Notes: generated by a model from the letters alone, not told the origin. A stretch of DNA of 64,000 nt from Roseomonas aeriglobus (GCA_016937575.1 JAFHKN010000002.1:992001-1056000); one strand, 5' to 3'. Shown: positions 1 through 8,754, counted from the first letter of the stretch. Numbers and translations are program-made.

Positions 1-203
1 TCTCGGACGCCAAGACCGACCGCGTGCTCGGCGCGTGGGTGATCGCGGTCCCCGGCGGCACCATGATCGCGCAGATCGCGCAAGCGATGGAATTCGGCGC
101 GACCAGCGAGGATATCGCCTACACCTGCCACGCCCACCCGACCCATTCGGAAGCGATCAAGGAAGCCGCGATGGCGGTGCAGGGCAAGCCCATCCACATC
201 TGA
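1..203 (+). CDS. lpdA: Dihydrolipoyl dehydrogenase, C-terminal end (partial)
   Basis: Only the last 66 or so residues are present; the frame is open from base 3 and stops with TGA at 201-203. It is the dimerisation domain of a flavin disulfide oxidoreductase. The signature is TCHAHPTHSEAIKEA, which holds the His-Pro and Glu of the active-site base that sits across the dimer interface in dihydrolipoyl dehydrogenase, the E3 subunit of 2-oxoacid dehydrogenase complexes. Preceding AMEFGATSEDIA also fits E3. Glutathione and mercuric reductases differ in this segment. Which complex it serves cannot be told, because the upstream genes lie outside the window. Confidence 0.9.
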   Translation, partial: SDAKTDRVLGAWVIAVPGGTMIAQIAQAMEFGATSEDIAYTCHAHPTHSEAIKEAAMAVQGKPIHI

Positions 204-270
204 TCGTCCCCGCGCCGCAGCGAGGGCTGCGGCGCGGGTCGTTCATCGACGTCTGCGGCGTGACGGTCGT

Positions 271-1953
271 CTACCGCGTCGCACAGGTATCCGTCGGCCC
301 CGCCGCGAGATCGAGACACCGCCCGTCGACCTCACCGGGCTTCAGCGGCAGGCCGACCAGCGCGGCCAGTGTCGGCGCGATGTCGACCGTTTCCACCGCC
401 AAGGGCTGCTCATAGCCCGCGATACCCTTGCGCCAGAACAGGATCGGCACGCGGCGGTCGTAGTTCCAAAAGCTGCCGTGCGTCGCGACATAGCCCTTGG
501 TCGGATCGGGAATCGGCGTCACGAAGCGCTTCAGCACGACGACGAAGTCGCCCGAACGCTGGGCGTTATAGCTGACACGCGCACGTTCCAGCAGGCTCCA
601 TTCGTCGGGCGGGGTCGTCGGCAGAGGCGTCGCCGCGATCTGCGCGGCGGTGAAGACCGTTTCGACCTGCGGATGCGCCTTCGCTATCCTCACCGCTTCG
701 GCAAGCACGCGGTCGTGGTCGGCCTTCGACAGCTTCGGGTCGATCCAGACATCGCCGATCGAGCCGCCCCACAGCAGCTGGCCCTGTAGCCCCAGCTTCG
801 CCGCGATCTGCTCCCCAATTTTCTTCGGCGTGAAATTCGGGTCAAGCCGCTGCGCCGACGGCACGGCGTCTTCGCGGTGACGCTCCGGCAGATCGAGCCC
901 GCCATGGTCCGCGGTTAGCGCGACGACGTAGTCGACACCGGTGCGGTCGAGCGTCGCGAAGAAATCGCCCAGATCACGATCGAGCGAAGCGAGGTTCAGG
1001 CACATCTCGGTGCCGCCGGTGCCATAGGTATGGCCGACATAATCGGTCGCCGACGCGCCGACGGTGATGATGTCGGTCGACGGGCCCTGGCCGAGCTTCA
1101 TGTCCTGGATCAGTCCCGCGGCCAGTGCGAGCGTTGCGCCGTCGAAGGCGGGGTTGGCACGCCATGCGCGGCCGGCTTCACCCGGCTTGCGCTCGAACCG
1201 GCCGGTGCCGACCGTCTTGCCGCCGCCGATCGACACCGCATGGTCGCGCGACCGGCAATAGTCGGGCAATTGCAGCGCGGGCTGGCCTGCCGCGATCATC
1301 CTGCCGACTGCGGTGTTGGCGCGGGTGACGGCGCCGGGTTCGCGGCGGCCGGCGTAGCTGACATAGGCGTTCCTGTCGCCGTCCCACCACCAGATCTCGT
1401 CGAGATTGTGCCCGCCGGTCATCACCGCCGCGCGGTCCTTGCCCGCGACCGACACCGCACGGACCGCCGGGTTCGCCGCCTTCATCCGTTCGCCGAGCGT
1501 CGGCACCAGCAGATGCTTGTCCGACACGGTGTACTTGTTCGAATTCGAACCCGGTACGCTCTCGTCCTCCGCGCAATAGATCGTCTTGTCCTCGCGCGCG
1601 GCCTTCAGGTCGGTCCAGTCGTTGGCGATGATGCCGGTGCGGCCCGGGCGCACGCCGGTGGTGATCGTCGAATGGCCGGGGCAGGTTTCCGTCGCGGCAT
1701 GGCTCTGGTAGCCTGCCGGAAAGACGACCCCGTCCTGCAAGCGTGCAAGGCCGCCGGTGAAGTAGCGGCGGTATTCGTTGAAGACGTCGCCGGAAAACTG
1801 GTCGACCGAAATGACGACGACCAGCTTCGGCGCGGTCTTGGGCATGCCGACGGTGGCCGGTGCGGAAACGGGGGCGTCTTGCGCGATACCGGGTACGGCA
1901 GCGCCAAGAAAACTTAGGGGCATGGCCAGGAGGGCGAGGGGGGCAAGCTTCAC
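271..1953 (-). CDS. Secreted alkaline phosphatase, PhoK/SPAP type
   Basis: A phosphomonoesterase of the alkaline phosphatase superfamily, close in plan and length (560 aa) to the Sphingomonas enzyme PhoK. The motif TETCPGHSTITTG around residue 90 carries the Thr nucleophile of this Thr-type family. VVVISVDQFSGD near residue 50 supplies a metal ligand Asp, and ADHGG and ATHGSFW supply later metal-binding His and Asp. The first 25 residues (KLAPLALLAMPLSFLGAA, then AQD) form a signal peptide, so the enzyme acts in the periplasm or outside. The frame stays open to a GTG at 1986, but I chose GTG at 1953, which has GGAG seven bases upstream and puts a basic residue directly before the hydrophobic core. 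It is transcribed away from dsbD and probably scavenges phosphate. Confidence 0.85.
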   Translation of the reverse strand: MKLAPLALLAMPLSFLGAAVPGIAQDAPVSAPATVGMPKTAPKLVVVISVDQFSGDVFNEYRRYFTGGLARLQDGVVFPAGYQSHAATETCPGHSTITTGVRPGRTGIIANDWTDLKAAREDKTIYCAEDESVPGSNSNKYTVSDKHLLVPTLGERMKAANPAVRAVSVAGKDRAAVMTGGHNLDEIWWWDGDRNAYVSYAGRREPGAVTRANTAVGRMIAAGQPALQLPDYCRSRDHAVSIGGGKTVGTGRFERKPGEAGRAWRANPAFDGATLALAAGLIQDMKLGQGPSTDIITVGASATDYVGHTYGTGGTEMCLNLASLDRDLGDFFATLDRTGVDYVVALTADHGGLDLPERHREDAVPSAQRLDPNFTPKKIGEQIAAKLGLQGQLLWGGSIGDVWIDPKLSKADHDRVLAEAVRIAKAHPQVETVFTAAQIAATPLPTTPPDEWSLLERARVSYNAQRSGDFVVVLKRFVTPIPDPTKGYVATHGSFWNYDRRVPILFWRKGIAGYEQPLAVETVDIAPTLAALVGLPLKPGEVDGRCLDLAAGPTDTCATR

Positions 1954-2027
1954 GACGGCGCTCCGATCGGGCAAGGATGATTGCACCCCTCGCTATTCCA
2001 GCGGCGCGGGGGCGGCAAGGGAAGCGC

Positions 2028-4049
2028 ATGCGGTTCGTTCTTTTCGTCCTGATGACAGTGTTCACGGCTTGCGCCGTTTCCGCGCAGACGCCGGGCGAAC
2101 GGCATATCGCGATCGATCTGGTCGCCGAGTCACCGACCCCGCGTGCGGGTGGCGAAGTGACGCTCGCCTTCGCTTCGACGCCGCAGCCGGGCTGGCACGG
2201 ATATTGGAAAAATCCCGGCGACGCGGGTGTCGAGACATCGGCGACGTGGACGCTTCCCGCTGGCGTCACGGCGGGGGCGATCGAATACCCGGTGCCGCAT
2301 CGGCTGCTGATCGCCGGGCTGATGAACTACGTCTATGAAGGCCCCTTCGCGCAGTTCGTGCGGCTGAAGCTGCCGGCCGGCCTGGCTGCCGGCACGGTCC
2401 TGCCGATCAAGGTGAAGCTCGACTATCTGGTCTGCACCAACGAAATCTGCGTCCCCGAAAGTGCGGAATTGGCGACGCAGCTGACGGTCGGCGACGGTGC
2501 GGTGGATCCGGCGACGCGTGCGCGCTTCGATGGCTGGCGCCGCGCAATGCCCAAGCCCTTGGGCAGCCCAGCGACCTATGCAGTGGAGGGCGGCAAGTTT
2601 CGTCTCGCGGTGCCCTATCCGGCCACGTCGCCTGCAACCGACGCCTATTTCTTCCCGCTGACCGATGGCGTCGTCGATTACGGCAAGCCGCAGACGGTGA
2701 CGCGCGACGGCGACACCCTGGTCGTCGAAACGGTAGCCAAGGCCGGGCGGCCCGCGACGCTGGATGGCGTCCTCGCTGTCGGCGACGGGCAGGGTTTCCG
2801 ACTGACCGCCGCGCCCGGTGCCATTGCTGCGAGCGGTGGGGGCGGGGGGACCGCGACGACGCTGCTGATCGCGCTGGGCGGGGCGATCCTCGGCGGGTTG
2901 CTGCTCAATATCATGCCGTGCGTCTTCCCGATTCTGAGCCTGAAGGCGCTGAGCCTCGCCAAGTCCGGCGGAGAGGGCGCGAAGGGGGAGGCGCTGGCCT
3001 ATACCGCGGGCGTCGTGCTGATGTGCCTGGCGCTCGGCGGCGTGCTGCTGGCGCTTCGAGCCGGTGGCATGGCGGTCGGCTGGGCGTTTCAGCTGACCGA
3101 TCCGCGCGTCATCCTGGTCCTGCTGCTGCTGGTCACCGCGATCGCGTTCAACCTGGCCGGGCTGTTCGAGCTGTCGGCGCCAGGCGCGGTCAACCGCATG
3201 GCGGCGGGCGGCGGCTCCGGGAACTTTTGGGGCGGGGCGTTCGGCACCGGCGCGCTTGCCGCCTTCGTCGCGACGCCGTGCACCGGGCCGTTCATGGGCG
3301 CGGCGATGGGAACGGCGTTGATCCTGCCATGGTGGGGTGCTTTGGCGGTATTCGGCGGTCTTGGGCTCGGCCTTGCGCTGCCGTTCCTGGCGCTGGGGTT
3401 TGTCCCTGCATTGCGCCGCAAGCTACCCAAGCCCGGCGCGTGGATGGAGACGTTCCGCCACATCCTGAGCGTGCCGATGTTCCTCACCGCCCTCGCGCTC
3501 GCCTGGGTACTGGGCAAACAGGCCGGGGTCGACGGCATGACACTGGGCCTTGCTGCCGCGCTGCTGTTCGCGGCTGGCCTGTGGTGGACGGGGGCGCGGC
3601 AGGCGAAAGGACGCACACGCGCCTGGGTGCCGGGTGTCCTCGCGGGGCTGGTCGCGCTTGGCGCGGTCGCCGTCGTGACGCGAGCTCCAGCCGAGGCTGC
3701 GGCCAAGGTCGCGGGCGCGGAGCCGTTCACCGAAAGCCGCCTCGCTGCGCTGCAGGCAGAGGGCAAGCCGGTCTTCGCCTATTTCACCGCCGACTGGTGC
3801 GTGACGTGCAAGGTGAACGAGAAAGCGGTGATCGAGACGGCAACGGTGCAGGACGCGCTGCGCAAGGGCGAGGTGGCCGTGCTCGTCGGCGATTGGACGG
3901 ACGGCGATCCGGCGCTCGGCCGCTTCATCGAACGCCACAACCGGGCGGGTGTGCCGCTCTATCTGTGGTTCCCACGTGGCAGTTCGCAGCCCGAAGTCTT
4001 GCCGCAGGTTCTGACACAAGCCATGGTGACGACTCGCGCCGGGGGGTGA
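2028..4049 (+). CDS. dsbD: Thiol:disulfide interchange protein DsbD family
   Basis: 673 aa in three parts. Residues 1-20 are a signal peptide. Residues about 22-270 form a periplasmic DsbD-alpha-like domain with a Cys pair in LVCTNEICVPE. Residues about 285-560 are a multi-pass membrane core with the two conserved Cys of the electron-transfer channel, in NIMPCVFPILSLKA and in VATPCTGPFMGA. A C-terminal thioredoxin-like domain carries YFTADWCVTCK (WCVTC at about 590-594). This is the full alpha-beta-gamma plan of DsbD, which moves electrons from cytoplasmic thioredoxin to periplasmic partners. The ATG at 2028 is the first start followed by a signal peptide. The next gene, a periplasmic redoxin, starts 15 bases downstream behind a strong ribosome site and is a likely electron acceptor. 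Confidence 0.88.
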   Translation: MRFVLFVLMTVFTACAVSAQTPGERHIAIDLVAESPTPRAGGEVTLAFASTPQPGWHGYWKNPGDAGVETSATWTLPAGVTAGAIEYPVPHRLLIAGLMNYVYEGPFAQFVRLKLPAGLAAGTVLPIKVKLDYLVCTNEICVPESAELATQLTVGDGAVDPATRARFDGWRRAMPKPLGSPATYAVEGGKFRLAVPYPATSPATDAYFFPLTDGVVDYGKPQTVTRDGDTLVVETVAKAGRPATLDGVLAVGDGQGFRLTAAPGAIAASGGGGGTATTLLIALGGAILGGLLLNIMPCVFPILSLKALSLAKSGGEGAKGEALAYTAGVVLMCLALGGVLLALRAGGMAVGWAFQLTDPRVILVLLLLVTAIAFNLAGLFELSAPGAVNRMAAGGGSGNFWGGAFGTGALAAFVATPCTGPFMGAAMGTALILPWWGALAVFGGLGLGLALPFLALGFVPALRRKLPKPGAWMETFRHILSVPMFLTALALAWVLGKQAGVDGMTLGLAAALLFAAGLWWTGARQAKGRTRAWVPGVLAGLVALGAVAVVTRAPAEAAAKVAGAEPFTESRLAALQAEGKPVFAYFTADWCVTCKVNEKAVIETATVQDALRKGEVAVLVGDWTDGDPALGRFIERHNRAGVPLYLWFPRGSSQPEVLPQVLTQAMVTTRAGG

Positions 4050-4064
4050 CGAAGGAGAGAGACG

Positions 4065-4664
4065 ATGCTTCGATCGATGATCCTTACAGGCCTGGTGCTC
4101 GCGGCACCTGCCGTGGCGCAGCAGACCACCGGCGCGCCGGCCGGCAACTTCAAGCTTACCGACATGACGGGCAAGACCGTCAGCCTGTCCGACTATCGCG
4201 GCAAGACCGTGGTGATCGAATGGAACAACCCCGGCTGCCCCTTCGTCAAGAAACACTATGACAGCGGCAACATGCAGAAGACCCAGGCCGCCGCAAAGGC
4301 GGGCGGGGCGGTGTGGCTGACCGTCAATTCGGGCGCGCCGGGCAAGCAAGGGCATATGACGGGTGCCGAGGCGCAAGGCTTCGTGACGTCGGCGAAGGCC
4401 GTGCCGACGGCGTATCTGCTCGACCCCAAGGGCGTCGTCGGCAAGGGCTATGGCGCGAAAACGACGCCGCATATCTACATCGTCGATCCCGCCGGCAAGC
4501 TCGTCTACCAGGGCGGGATCGACGACAAGCCGACCGCCAACGCCGCCGATATCGCGGGCGCGCGCAATCACGTGCTGGCGGCGCTGGGCGAGATGAAGGC
4601 CGGCAAGCCCGTGTCGATGCCCGAGACGCGGCCCTATGGCTGTTCGGTCAAGTACGCCGACTGA
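4065..4664 (+). CDS. Periplasmic thioredoxin-like (redoxin/AhpC-TSA fold) protein
   Basis: 199 aa with a signal peptide (residues 1-19, ending AVAQ). The thioredoxin fold begins at GNFKLTDMTGKTVSLSDYRG. The active-site region is EWNNPGCPFVKKHY, with one Cys at 58 in GCPF where a thioredoxin would have CxxC. This is the redoxin/peroxiredoxin-like pattern. A second Cys lies at 193, near the C-terminus. The cis-Pro segment is AKTTPHIYIVDPAGK. GAAGGAGAG lies seven bases before the ATG. It follows dsbD by 15 bases and overlaps the next gene by one base, so the three form an operon. A peroxide- or thiol-reducing role fed by DsbD is likely; the substrate is unknown. Confidence 0.8.
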   Translation: MLRSMILTGLVLAAPAVAQQTTGAPAGNFKLTDMTGKTVSLSDYRGKTVVIEWNNPGCPFVKKHYDSGNMQKTQAAAKAGGAVWLTVNSGAPGKQGHMTGAEAQGFVTSAKAVPTAYLLDPKGVVGKGYGAKTTPHIYIVDPAGKLVYQGGIDDKPTANAADIAGARNHVLAALGEMKAGKPVSMPETRPYGCSVKYAD

Positions 4665-5098
4665 TGCGCACGTTGCTGATCCCCGCCGTCGCCCTGGTGG
4701 CGGCGGCGCCGGCAATCGCCGCCGATCCGGTAGAGCGCGCGATCGACGCTGTCATGGCGGAGAGCGTCGCCGGCTGGAACGCCGGCGACGTCGATCGGTT
4801 CATGCGCGTCTATTCGACGGCGCCCACCGCCAGCTTCGTCACCAGTCGCGGCCTGCTGCGGGGCAAGGCGGCGATGATCGACAGCTACCGCAAGAATTAT
4901 GACTTTTCGGACTCGGCTAAGCGAGGCACGCTGAGGATCGATCGCCTCGACTTCCGCCGCTTGGGTCCGGCGAGCGCGCTGTACATCGGTCGTTTCACGC
5001 TGACCTATCCCGGCGGCAGGACCGAGAGCGGCTACACCAGCCTGGTGCTGGCAAAGGAAGCCGACGGCTGGAAGATCATCGCCGATCACAGCAGCTAG
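4664..5098 (+). CDS. Secreted NTF2-like/SnoaL-like (DUF4440 type) protein
   Basis: 144 aa with a signal peptide (MRTLLIPAVALVAAAPAIAA). The rest is one small alpha+beta domain of the NTF2/SnoaL superfamily: an opening helix DAVMAESVAGWNAGDVDRFM, then RGLLRGKAAMIDSYRKNY, and closing strands FTLTYPGGRTESGYTSLVL and GWKIIADHSS. The pattern matches the DUF4440 group, in which some members bind small ligands and many have no known activity. The start ATG shares one base with the TGA of the redoxin gene (TGATG), which points to translational coupling with the dsbD operon. No catalytic residues can be assigned. Confidence 0.75.
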   Translation: MRTLLIPAVALVAAAPAIAADPVERAIDAVMAESVAGWNAGDVDRFMRVYSTAPTASFVTSRGLLRGKAAMIDSYRKNYDFSDSAKRGTLRIDRLDFRRLGPASALYIGRFTLTYPGGRTESGYTSLVLAKEADGWKIIADHSS

Positions 5099-5202
5099 CG
5101 GGCGGCGGGGCTGCCGTTTCGCACGCCGACATTTTCTCTTGTGCAGCGCAAAACGGCAAGGCAGCATGCAACTTATGACGGCTTCGAAACTTTAGCTCTG
5201 CG

Positions 5203-6687
5203 ATGATATCGGGGGGCGCGTTCGACGAGATTTGGGGACAGGGCGGCCCGGGCGCGGCACGACCGGAATTCGCGGCACTCGCCCGTTGGCTTCATGAAAC
5301 ACCGCACGCCGAGTTCGATCGCCGGCTCGAAGCGGCGGAGGTCACTTTTCGCCAACTCGGCATCACCTTCGCCGTTTACGGTGACGTCGATGCCGGTGAA
5401 CGCATCATTCCGTTCGACATCGTGCCGCGGGTGTTCACCGCGCCCGAATGGGATCGGCTGAGCGAAGGCCTGATCCAACGCGTCGAAGCGATCAATGCGT
5501 TTCTGACCGATATCTATGGCGCGCAGGAAATCGTGAAAGCGGGCGTGCTTCCGCCCGAACTCATTTTCCAGAACCCGCAGTTCCGCCCCGAAATCGCGGG
5601 CATTCGGCCGCCCCACGACGTCTGGGCCCATATCTGCGGCATCGATTGTGTCCGGACCGGACCGGACGAATTCTTCGTGCTCGAAGACAATGCGCGCACG
5701 CCGTCCGGCGTGTCGTACATGCTCGAAAATCGCGAGGCGATGATCCGGCTGTGTCCAGAGTTGTTCCGCGAATTCCGTGTCGCAGCGGTCGACAGCTATC
5801 CCGACATGCTGCTCGCGACGATGCGTTCGGTTGCGCCGCGCGGAGCGGGGCAGAGTCCGGTGTGCGTCGTGCTGACGCCGGGCCATTACAACTCGGCTTA
5901 TTACGAACACAGCTTCCTCGCCGATTCGATGGGCGTCGAACTGGTCGAGGCGGCCGATCTGCTGGTCGACGATGACATCGTCTGGATGCGGACGATCGGC
6001 GGGCGGGTGAAGGTCGATGTGATCTACCGCCGGATCGACGACGATTATCTCGACCCTCTAGTGTTCAAACCCGATTCACTGCTCGGCGTGCCGGGCCTGA
6101 TCGCGGCCTATCGCGCGGGCAATGTCGCGATCATCAACGCACCCGGTAACGGCATCGCCGACGACAAGGCGATCTATAGCTACATGCCCGAAATCGTTCG
6201 TTTCTATTCGGGGCAGGACGCCAAACTGCCGAACGTCCAGACCTTCCGCTGTCGCGAGCCCGATGCGCTGCGCTACGTGCTCGACCACCTCGACGAACTG
6301 GTCGTGAAGCTGGTCGACGGATCGGGCGGTTACGGCATGCTCGTCGGCCCGACCGCGTCGAAGGCAGAAATCGAAGCGTTCCGCACCGCACTGATGGCCG
6401 CGCCCGAACGCTATATCGCGCAGCCGACGCTGGCGCTGTCGACCGTCCCGACCGTCACGGCCCAGGGACTCGCCCCGCGCCACGTCGATTTCCGGCCCTT
6501 CGTGTTGACCGGCAGCGATGGGGTAAAGGTCGTCCCCGGCGGCCTGACCCGCGTGGCGCTGAAGGAAGGCTCGCTGGTGGTGAATTCCAGCCAGGGCGGG
6601 GGGACGAAGGACAGTTTCGTCCTGATGCGGGATGCTTCGCGGCAGCAGAGCCAAAGCCAGAGCCAGTCGCAGGGGACGGGCAAGTGA
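5203..6687 (+). CDS. Circularly permuted ATP-grasp type 2 family protein
   Basis: 494 aa. The N-terminal half has RRLEAAEVTFRQLGITFAVY and ERIIPFDIVPRVF, and the middle has DEFFVLEDNARTPSGVSYML, the hallmark of the circularly permuted ATP-grasp family (DUF404/DUF407 in older schemes). VVKLVDGSGGYGMLVGP is a nucleotide-binding loop. Enzymes of this fold join a carboxylate to an amine with ATP. In this family the gene is usually found with an alpha-E protein and a transglutaminase-like protein, as here, and a peptide-synthesis and peptide-processing system has been proposed. The substrate is unknown. The last 15 residues are a low-complexity Ser-Gln run made by repeated AGCCAG units. Confidence 0.9.
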   Translation: MISGGAFDEIWGQGGPGAARPEFAALARWLHETPHAEFDRRLEAAEVTFRQLGITFAVYGDVDAGERIIPFDIVPRVFTAPEWDRLSEGLIQRVEAINAFLTDIYGAQEIVKAGVLPPELIFQNPQFRPEIAGIRPPHDVWAHICGIDCVRTGPDEFFVLEDNARTPSGVSYMLENREAMIRLCPELFREFRVAAVDSYPDMLLATMRSVAPRGAGQSPVCVVLTPGHYNSAYYEHSFLADSMGVELVEAADLLVDDDIVWMRTIGGRVKVDVIYRRIDDDYLDPLVFKPDSLLGVPGLIAAYRAGNVAIINAPGNGIADDKAIYSYMPEIVRFYSGQDAKLPNVQTFRCREPDALRYVLDHLDELVVKLVDGSGGYGMLVGPTASKAEIEAFRTALMAAPERYIAQPTLALSTVPTVTAQGLAPRHVDFRPFVLTGSDGVKVVPGGLTRVALKEGSLVVNSSQGGGTKDSFVLMRDASRQQSQSQSQSQGTGK

Positions 6688-6702
6688 GCGCGGCCCGCTA
6701 CA

Positions 6703-6848
6703 AATTCCTCCCCGAGCTTGTCTCGGGGAGGGGGACCAGCCGCAGGCTGGTGGAGGGGCTTGGGCCGTTCAAGCGAGGGAAGGGCTTGCCCCTCCACCAC
6801 GCGCTGAGCGCGCGGTCCCCCTCCCCGAGACAAGCTCGGGGAGGAATT
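6703..6848. repeat. Large perfect inverted repeat between ATP-grasp and alpha-E genes
   Basis: The arms at 6703-6737 and 6814-6848 are exact reverse complements over 35 bases, and each arm contains its own smaller palindrome (CCCCGAGCTTGTCTCGGGG). A second partly complementary pair inside (CAGCCTGCGGCTGG and GAGGGGCTTG with CCCCTCCACC) makes the RNA fold into a long branched hairpin. It lies within an otherwise tight operon. The right arm ends in GGGGAGGAATT, eight bases before the ATG of the next gene, so the repeat supplies its ribosome-binding site. It resembles the intergenic palindromes common in sphingomonads; there is no coding potential. Confidence 0.85.
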
Positions 6849-6853
6849 GCGGC

Positions 6854-7792
6854 ATGATGCTCTCCCGCACCGCATCGTCGCTCTACTGGCTCGGCCGCTA
6901 CGTCGAACGGGCCGACTTCGCCGCGCGCCTCGTCGAAGCCACCATCCGTCTCGACGCGCTCTCCCCCCGCCCGGCCGGCGAAGCCGCCTGGCATTCGGCC
7001 CTGCGCGTCACCTATTCGGACGACGCCTTCGCCGCATCGAACGTCGGCTTCACCGCGAGCCCGGTCGCGCGTTTCCTGACCGTCGACACCTCCAACCCCG
7101 GGTCGATCGCCGCCTGCCTCGATATGGCCCGCAACAATGCGAAGGCGGTGCGGACGGCGCTGACCCGCGATGCGTGGACCGCGATCAACCGCGCCTGGCT
7201 GATCTTCAACGGCCGCGGCCGCCCGGCCTCGCGCATGGAGCCGCTGGCGCTGGTCGAGGCGGTCAAGGCGGAAACGCGCGGGTTCGAAGGCGCCATCCAC
7301 TGGATGATGCGCAACCAGGCGACCTGGTTCATCCGCCTGGGCGCCGCGATCGAGCGGGCGGACAACACCGCGCGGCTGCTCGACGTGAAATATCATCTGC
7401 TGCTGCCCGAAGGGGAAACGGTCTACGGCGTCGTCGATCGCGACCAGTGGACGACGTTGCTTCAGACCGTGTCGGCCGTCACCGCCTATCGCTGGTTGTA
7501 CGACGAAGGGCTGAAACCGCATCTGGTCATCGACCTGCTGACGACCCGGTTCGAACTGCCGCGCAGCCTTGCGGGGTGTGTGGAGGAGACGGTCGAAGTG
7601 CTGACGCTGCTCGGCAAGCGCACCGGTTTGCAGGGGGAGGCCGACCGGATGGCGCGGGCCCGGCTGTCGGCGATGCAGCGCACCCGTTCGCACGATGTCA
7701 TCGTCAGTGGGCTGCACCAATATCTGACCGCCTTCATTCGCGAGAACGAGCTCCTCCACATGGCGATCGCCAAACAGTTTCGGTTCGGCTGA
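6854..7792 (+). CDS. Alpha-E domain-containing protein (DUF403)
   Basis: 312 aa, almost entirely helical. It opens with MMLSRTASSLYWLGRYVERA, the typical N-terminus of the alpha-E family, and repeats the pattern at RLGAAIERADNTARLLDVKY. It ends with ENELLHMAIAKQFRFG. Family members are always neighbours of circularly permuted ATP-grasp proteins; their biochemical role is unknown, but they are thought to form part of the same peptide-ligating system. The start follows GGGGAGGAATT donated by the inverted repeat upstream. Its TGA overlaps the start of the transglutaminase-like gene by one base. Confidence 0.9.
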   Translation: MMLSRTASSLYWLGRYVERADFAARLVEATIRLDALSPRPAGEAAWHSALRVTYSDDAFAASNVGFTASPVARFLTVDTSNPGSIAACLDMARNNAKAVRTALTRDAWTAINRAWLIFNGRGRPASRMEPLALVEAVKAETRGFEGAIHWMMRNQATWFIRLGAAIERADNTARLLDVKYHLLLPEGETVYGVVDRDQWTTLLQTVSAVTAYRWLYDEGLKPHLVIDLLTTRFELPRSLAGCVEETVEVLTLLGKRTGLQGEADRMARARLSAMQRTRSHDVIVSGLHQYLTAFIRENELLHMAIAKQFRFG

Positions 7793-8604
7793 TGCGCGTC
7801 TCGGTCGATCATCGCACCCGGTATCGCTTCACCAGCCCGCAGGACCGGCTGATCCAGATGCTGCGGTTGACCCCGCAGGATTCGGCGGATCAGACGGTCG
7901 TGAACTGGCACATCGGGGTCGATTGCGACGCGCGTCTGCGCGATGCGCGCGACGGTTTCGGCAACCGCGTGACGATGCTCTATGCCGAAGGGCCGATCGA
8001 GGGGATCGAGATCACCGTTTCGGGCGAAGTGTTGACGGCCGGTGACGCGGGACTGGTCCGCGGCGTCGTCGAGCCGCTGCCGCCTGCGCTGTTCCTGCGG
8101 ATGACCGATCGCACCGGGCTGTCGCACGGCATGCGTGAATTCGCTGCGGCCATCGACGGGGCCGACGGCGATCGCATCGCGCGGCTTCACGCCCTCAACG
8201 GGGCGCTCCATGCGCGCTTCGCGGTGCAGGAGGAGGCGAGCGACGCCGGCCTGACCGCCGAAGCCGCCTTTCAGAGCGATCACGCTGCACCGCGCGATTT
8301 CGCGCATATGTTCATCGCCTTGCTTCGCGGCGAAGGCGTGCCGGCGCGCTATGTCTCCGGCTATCACACCCGCGATGACGGCGAAGGGCACGCCCCGCAC
8401 GCCTGGGCGGAGGCGCATGTCGACGATCTCGGCTGGATCGCCTTCGATCCGTCGCGCGGGCTTTCGGCGGATGCCAGCTACATCCGCGTCGCGGTCGCGC
8501 TCGATTCCGGCGGGGCGGCGCCGGTTGCGGGGATGCGGATGGGACGGGGCGCCGAGCGGCTCGACGTCGATGTCCAGGTCGAGGCGCTGGCGGGGGACGC
8601 CTGA
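7792..8604 (+). CDS. Transglutaminase-fold protein lacking the catalytic Cys
   Basis: 270 aa. The N-terminal part (MRVSVDHRTRYRFTSPQDRL, later FGNRVTMLYAEGP) is the beta domain that precedes transglutaminase-like domains in this family. The core domain has the conserved layout, but the nucleophile motif, normally GVCxDFAH, reads HAAPRDFAHMFIALLR: Pro167 stands where the Cys should be. The other members of the triad remain: His203 in PHAWAEAHV and Asp219 in WIAFDPSRG. It is the third gene of the ATP-grasp/alpha-E operon, coupled by a TGATG overlap. A Cys protease or transglutaminase reaction is therefore unlikely; a binding or scaffold role, or another chemistry, is possible. The reading frame is intact and well conserved, so it is not an obvious pseudogene. 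Confidence 0.85.
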   Translation: MRVSVDHRTRYRFTSPQDRLIQMLRLTPQDSADQTVVNWHIGVDCDARLRDARDGFGNRVTMLYAEGPIEGIEITVSGEVLTAGDAGLVRGVVEPLPPALFLRMTDRTGLSHGMREFAAAIDGADGDRIARLHALNGALHARFAVQEEASDAGLTAEAAFQSDHAAPRDFAHMFIALLRGEGVPARYVSGYHTRDDGEGHAPHAWAEAHVDDLGWIAFDPSRGLSADASYIRVAVALDSGGAAPVAGMRMGRGAERLDVDVQVEALAGDA

Positions 8605-8754
8605 CGACCTCTCGCCCCCCCCGGTTGCGGGCGGGCGTGAGGAGATGAACGGGGCCAGGCTTCGATCGAACCAACGCTGGACGTGCCGAAGCACTCGCGC
8701 CCCGAGGCACGCCCCTAGACACCCTCACCGCCAATACGGGGGCTTTAGAAGCCC

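Noticed and set aside
6645..6684. Tandem AGCCAG units at the end of the ATP-grasp gene
   Set aside because: They stay in frame and encode a Ser-Gln tail; too short to call a separate repeat feature.
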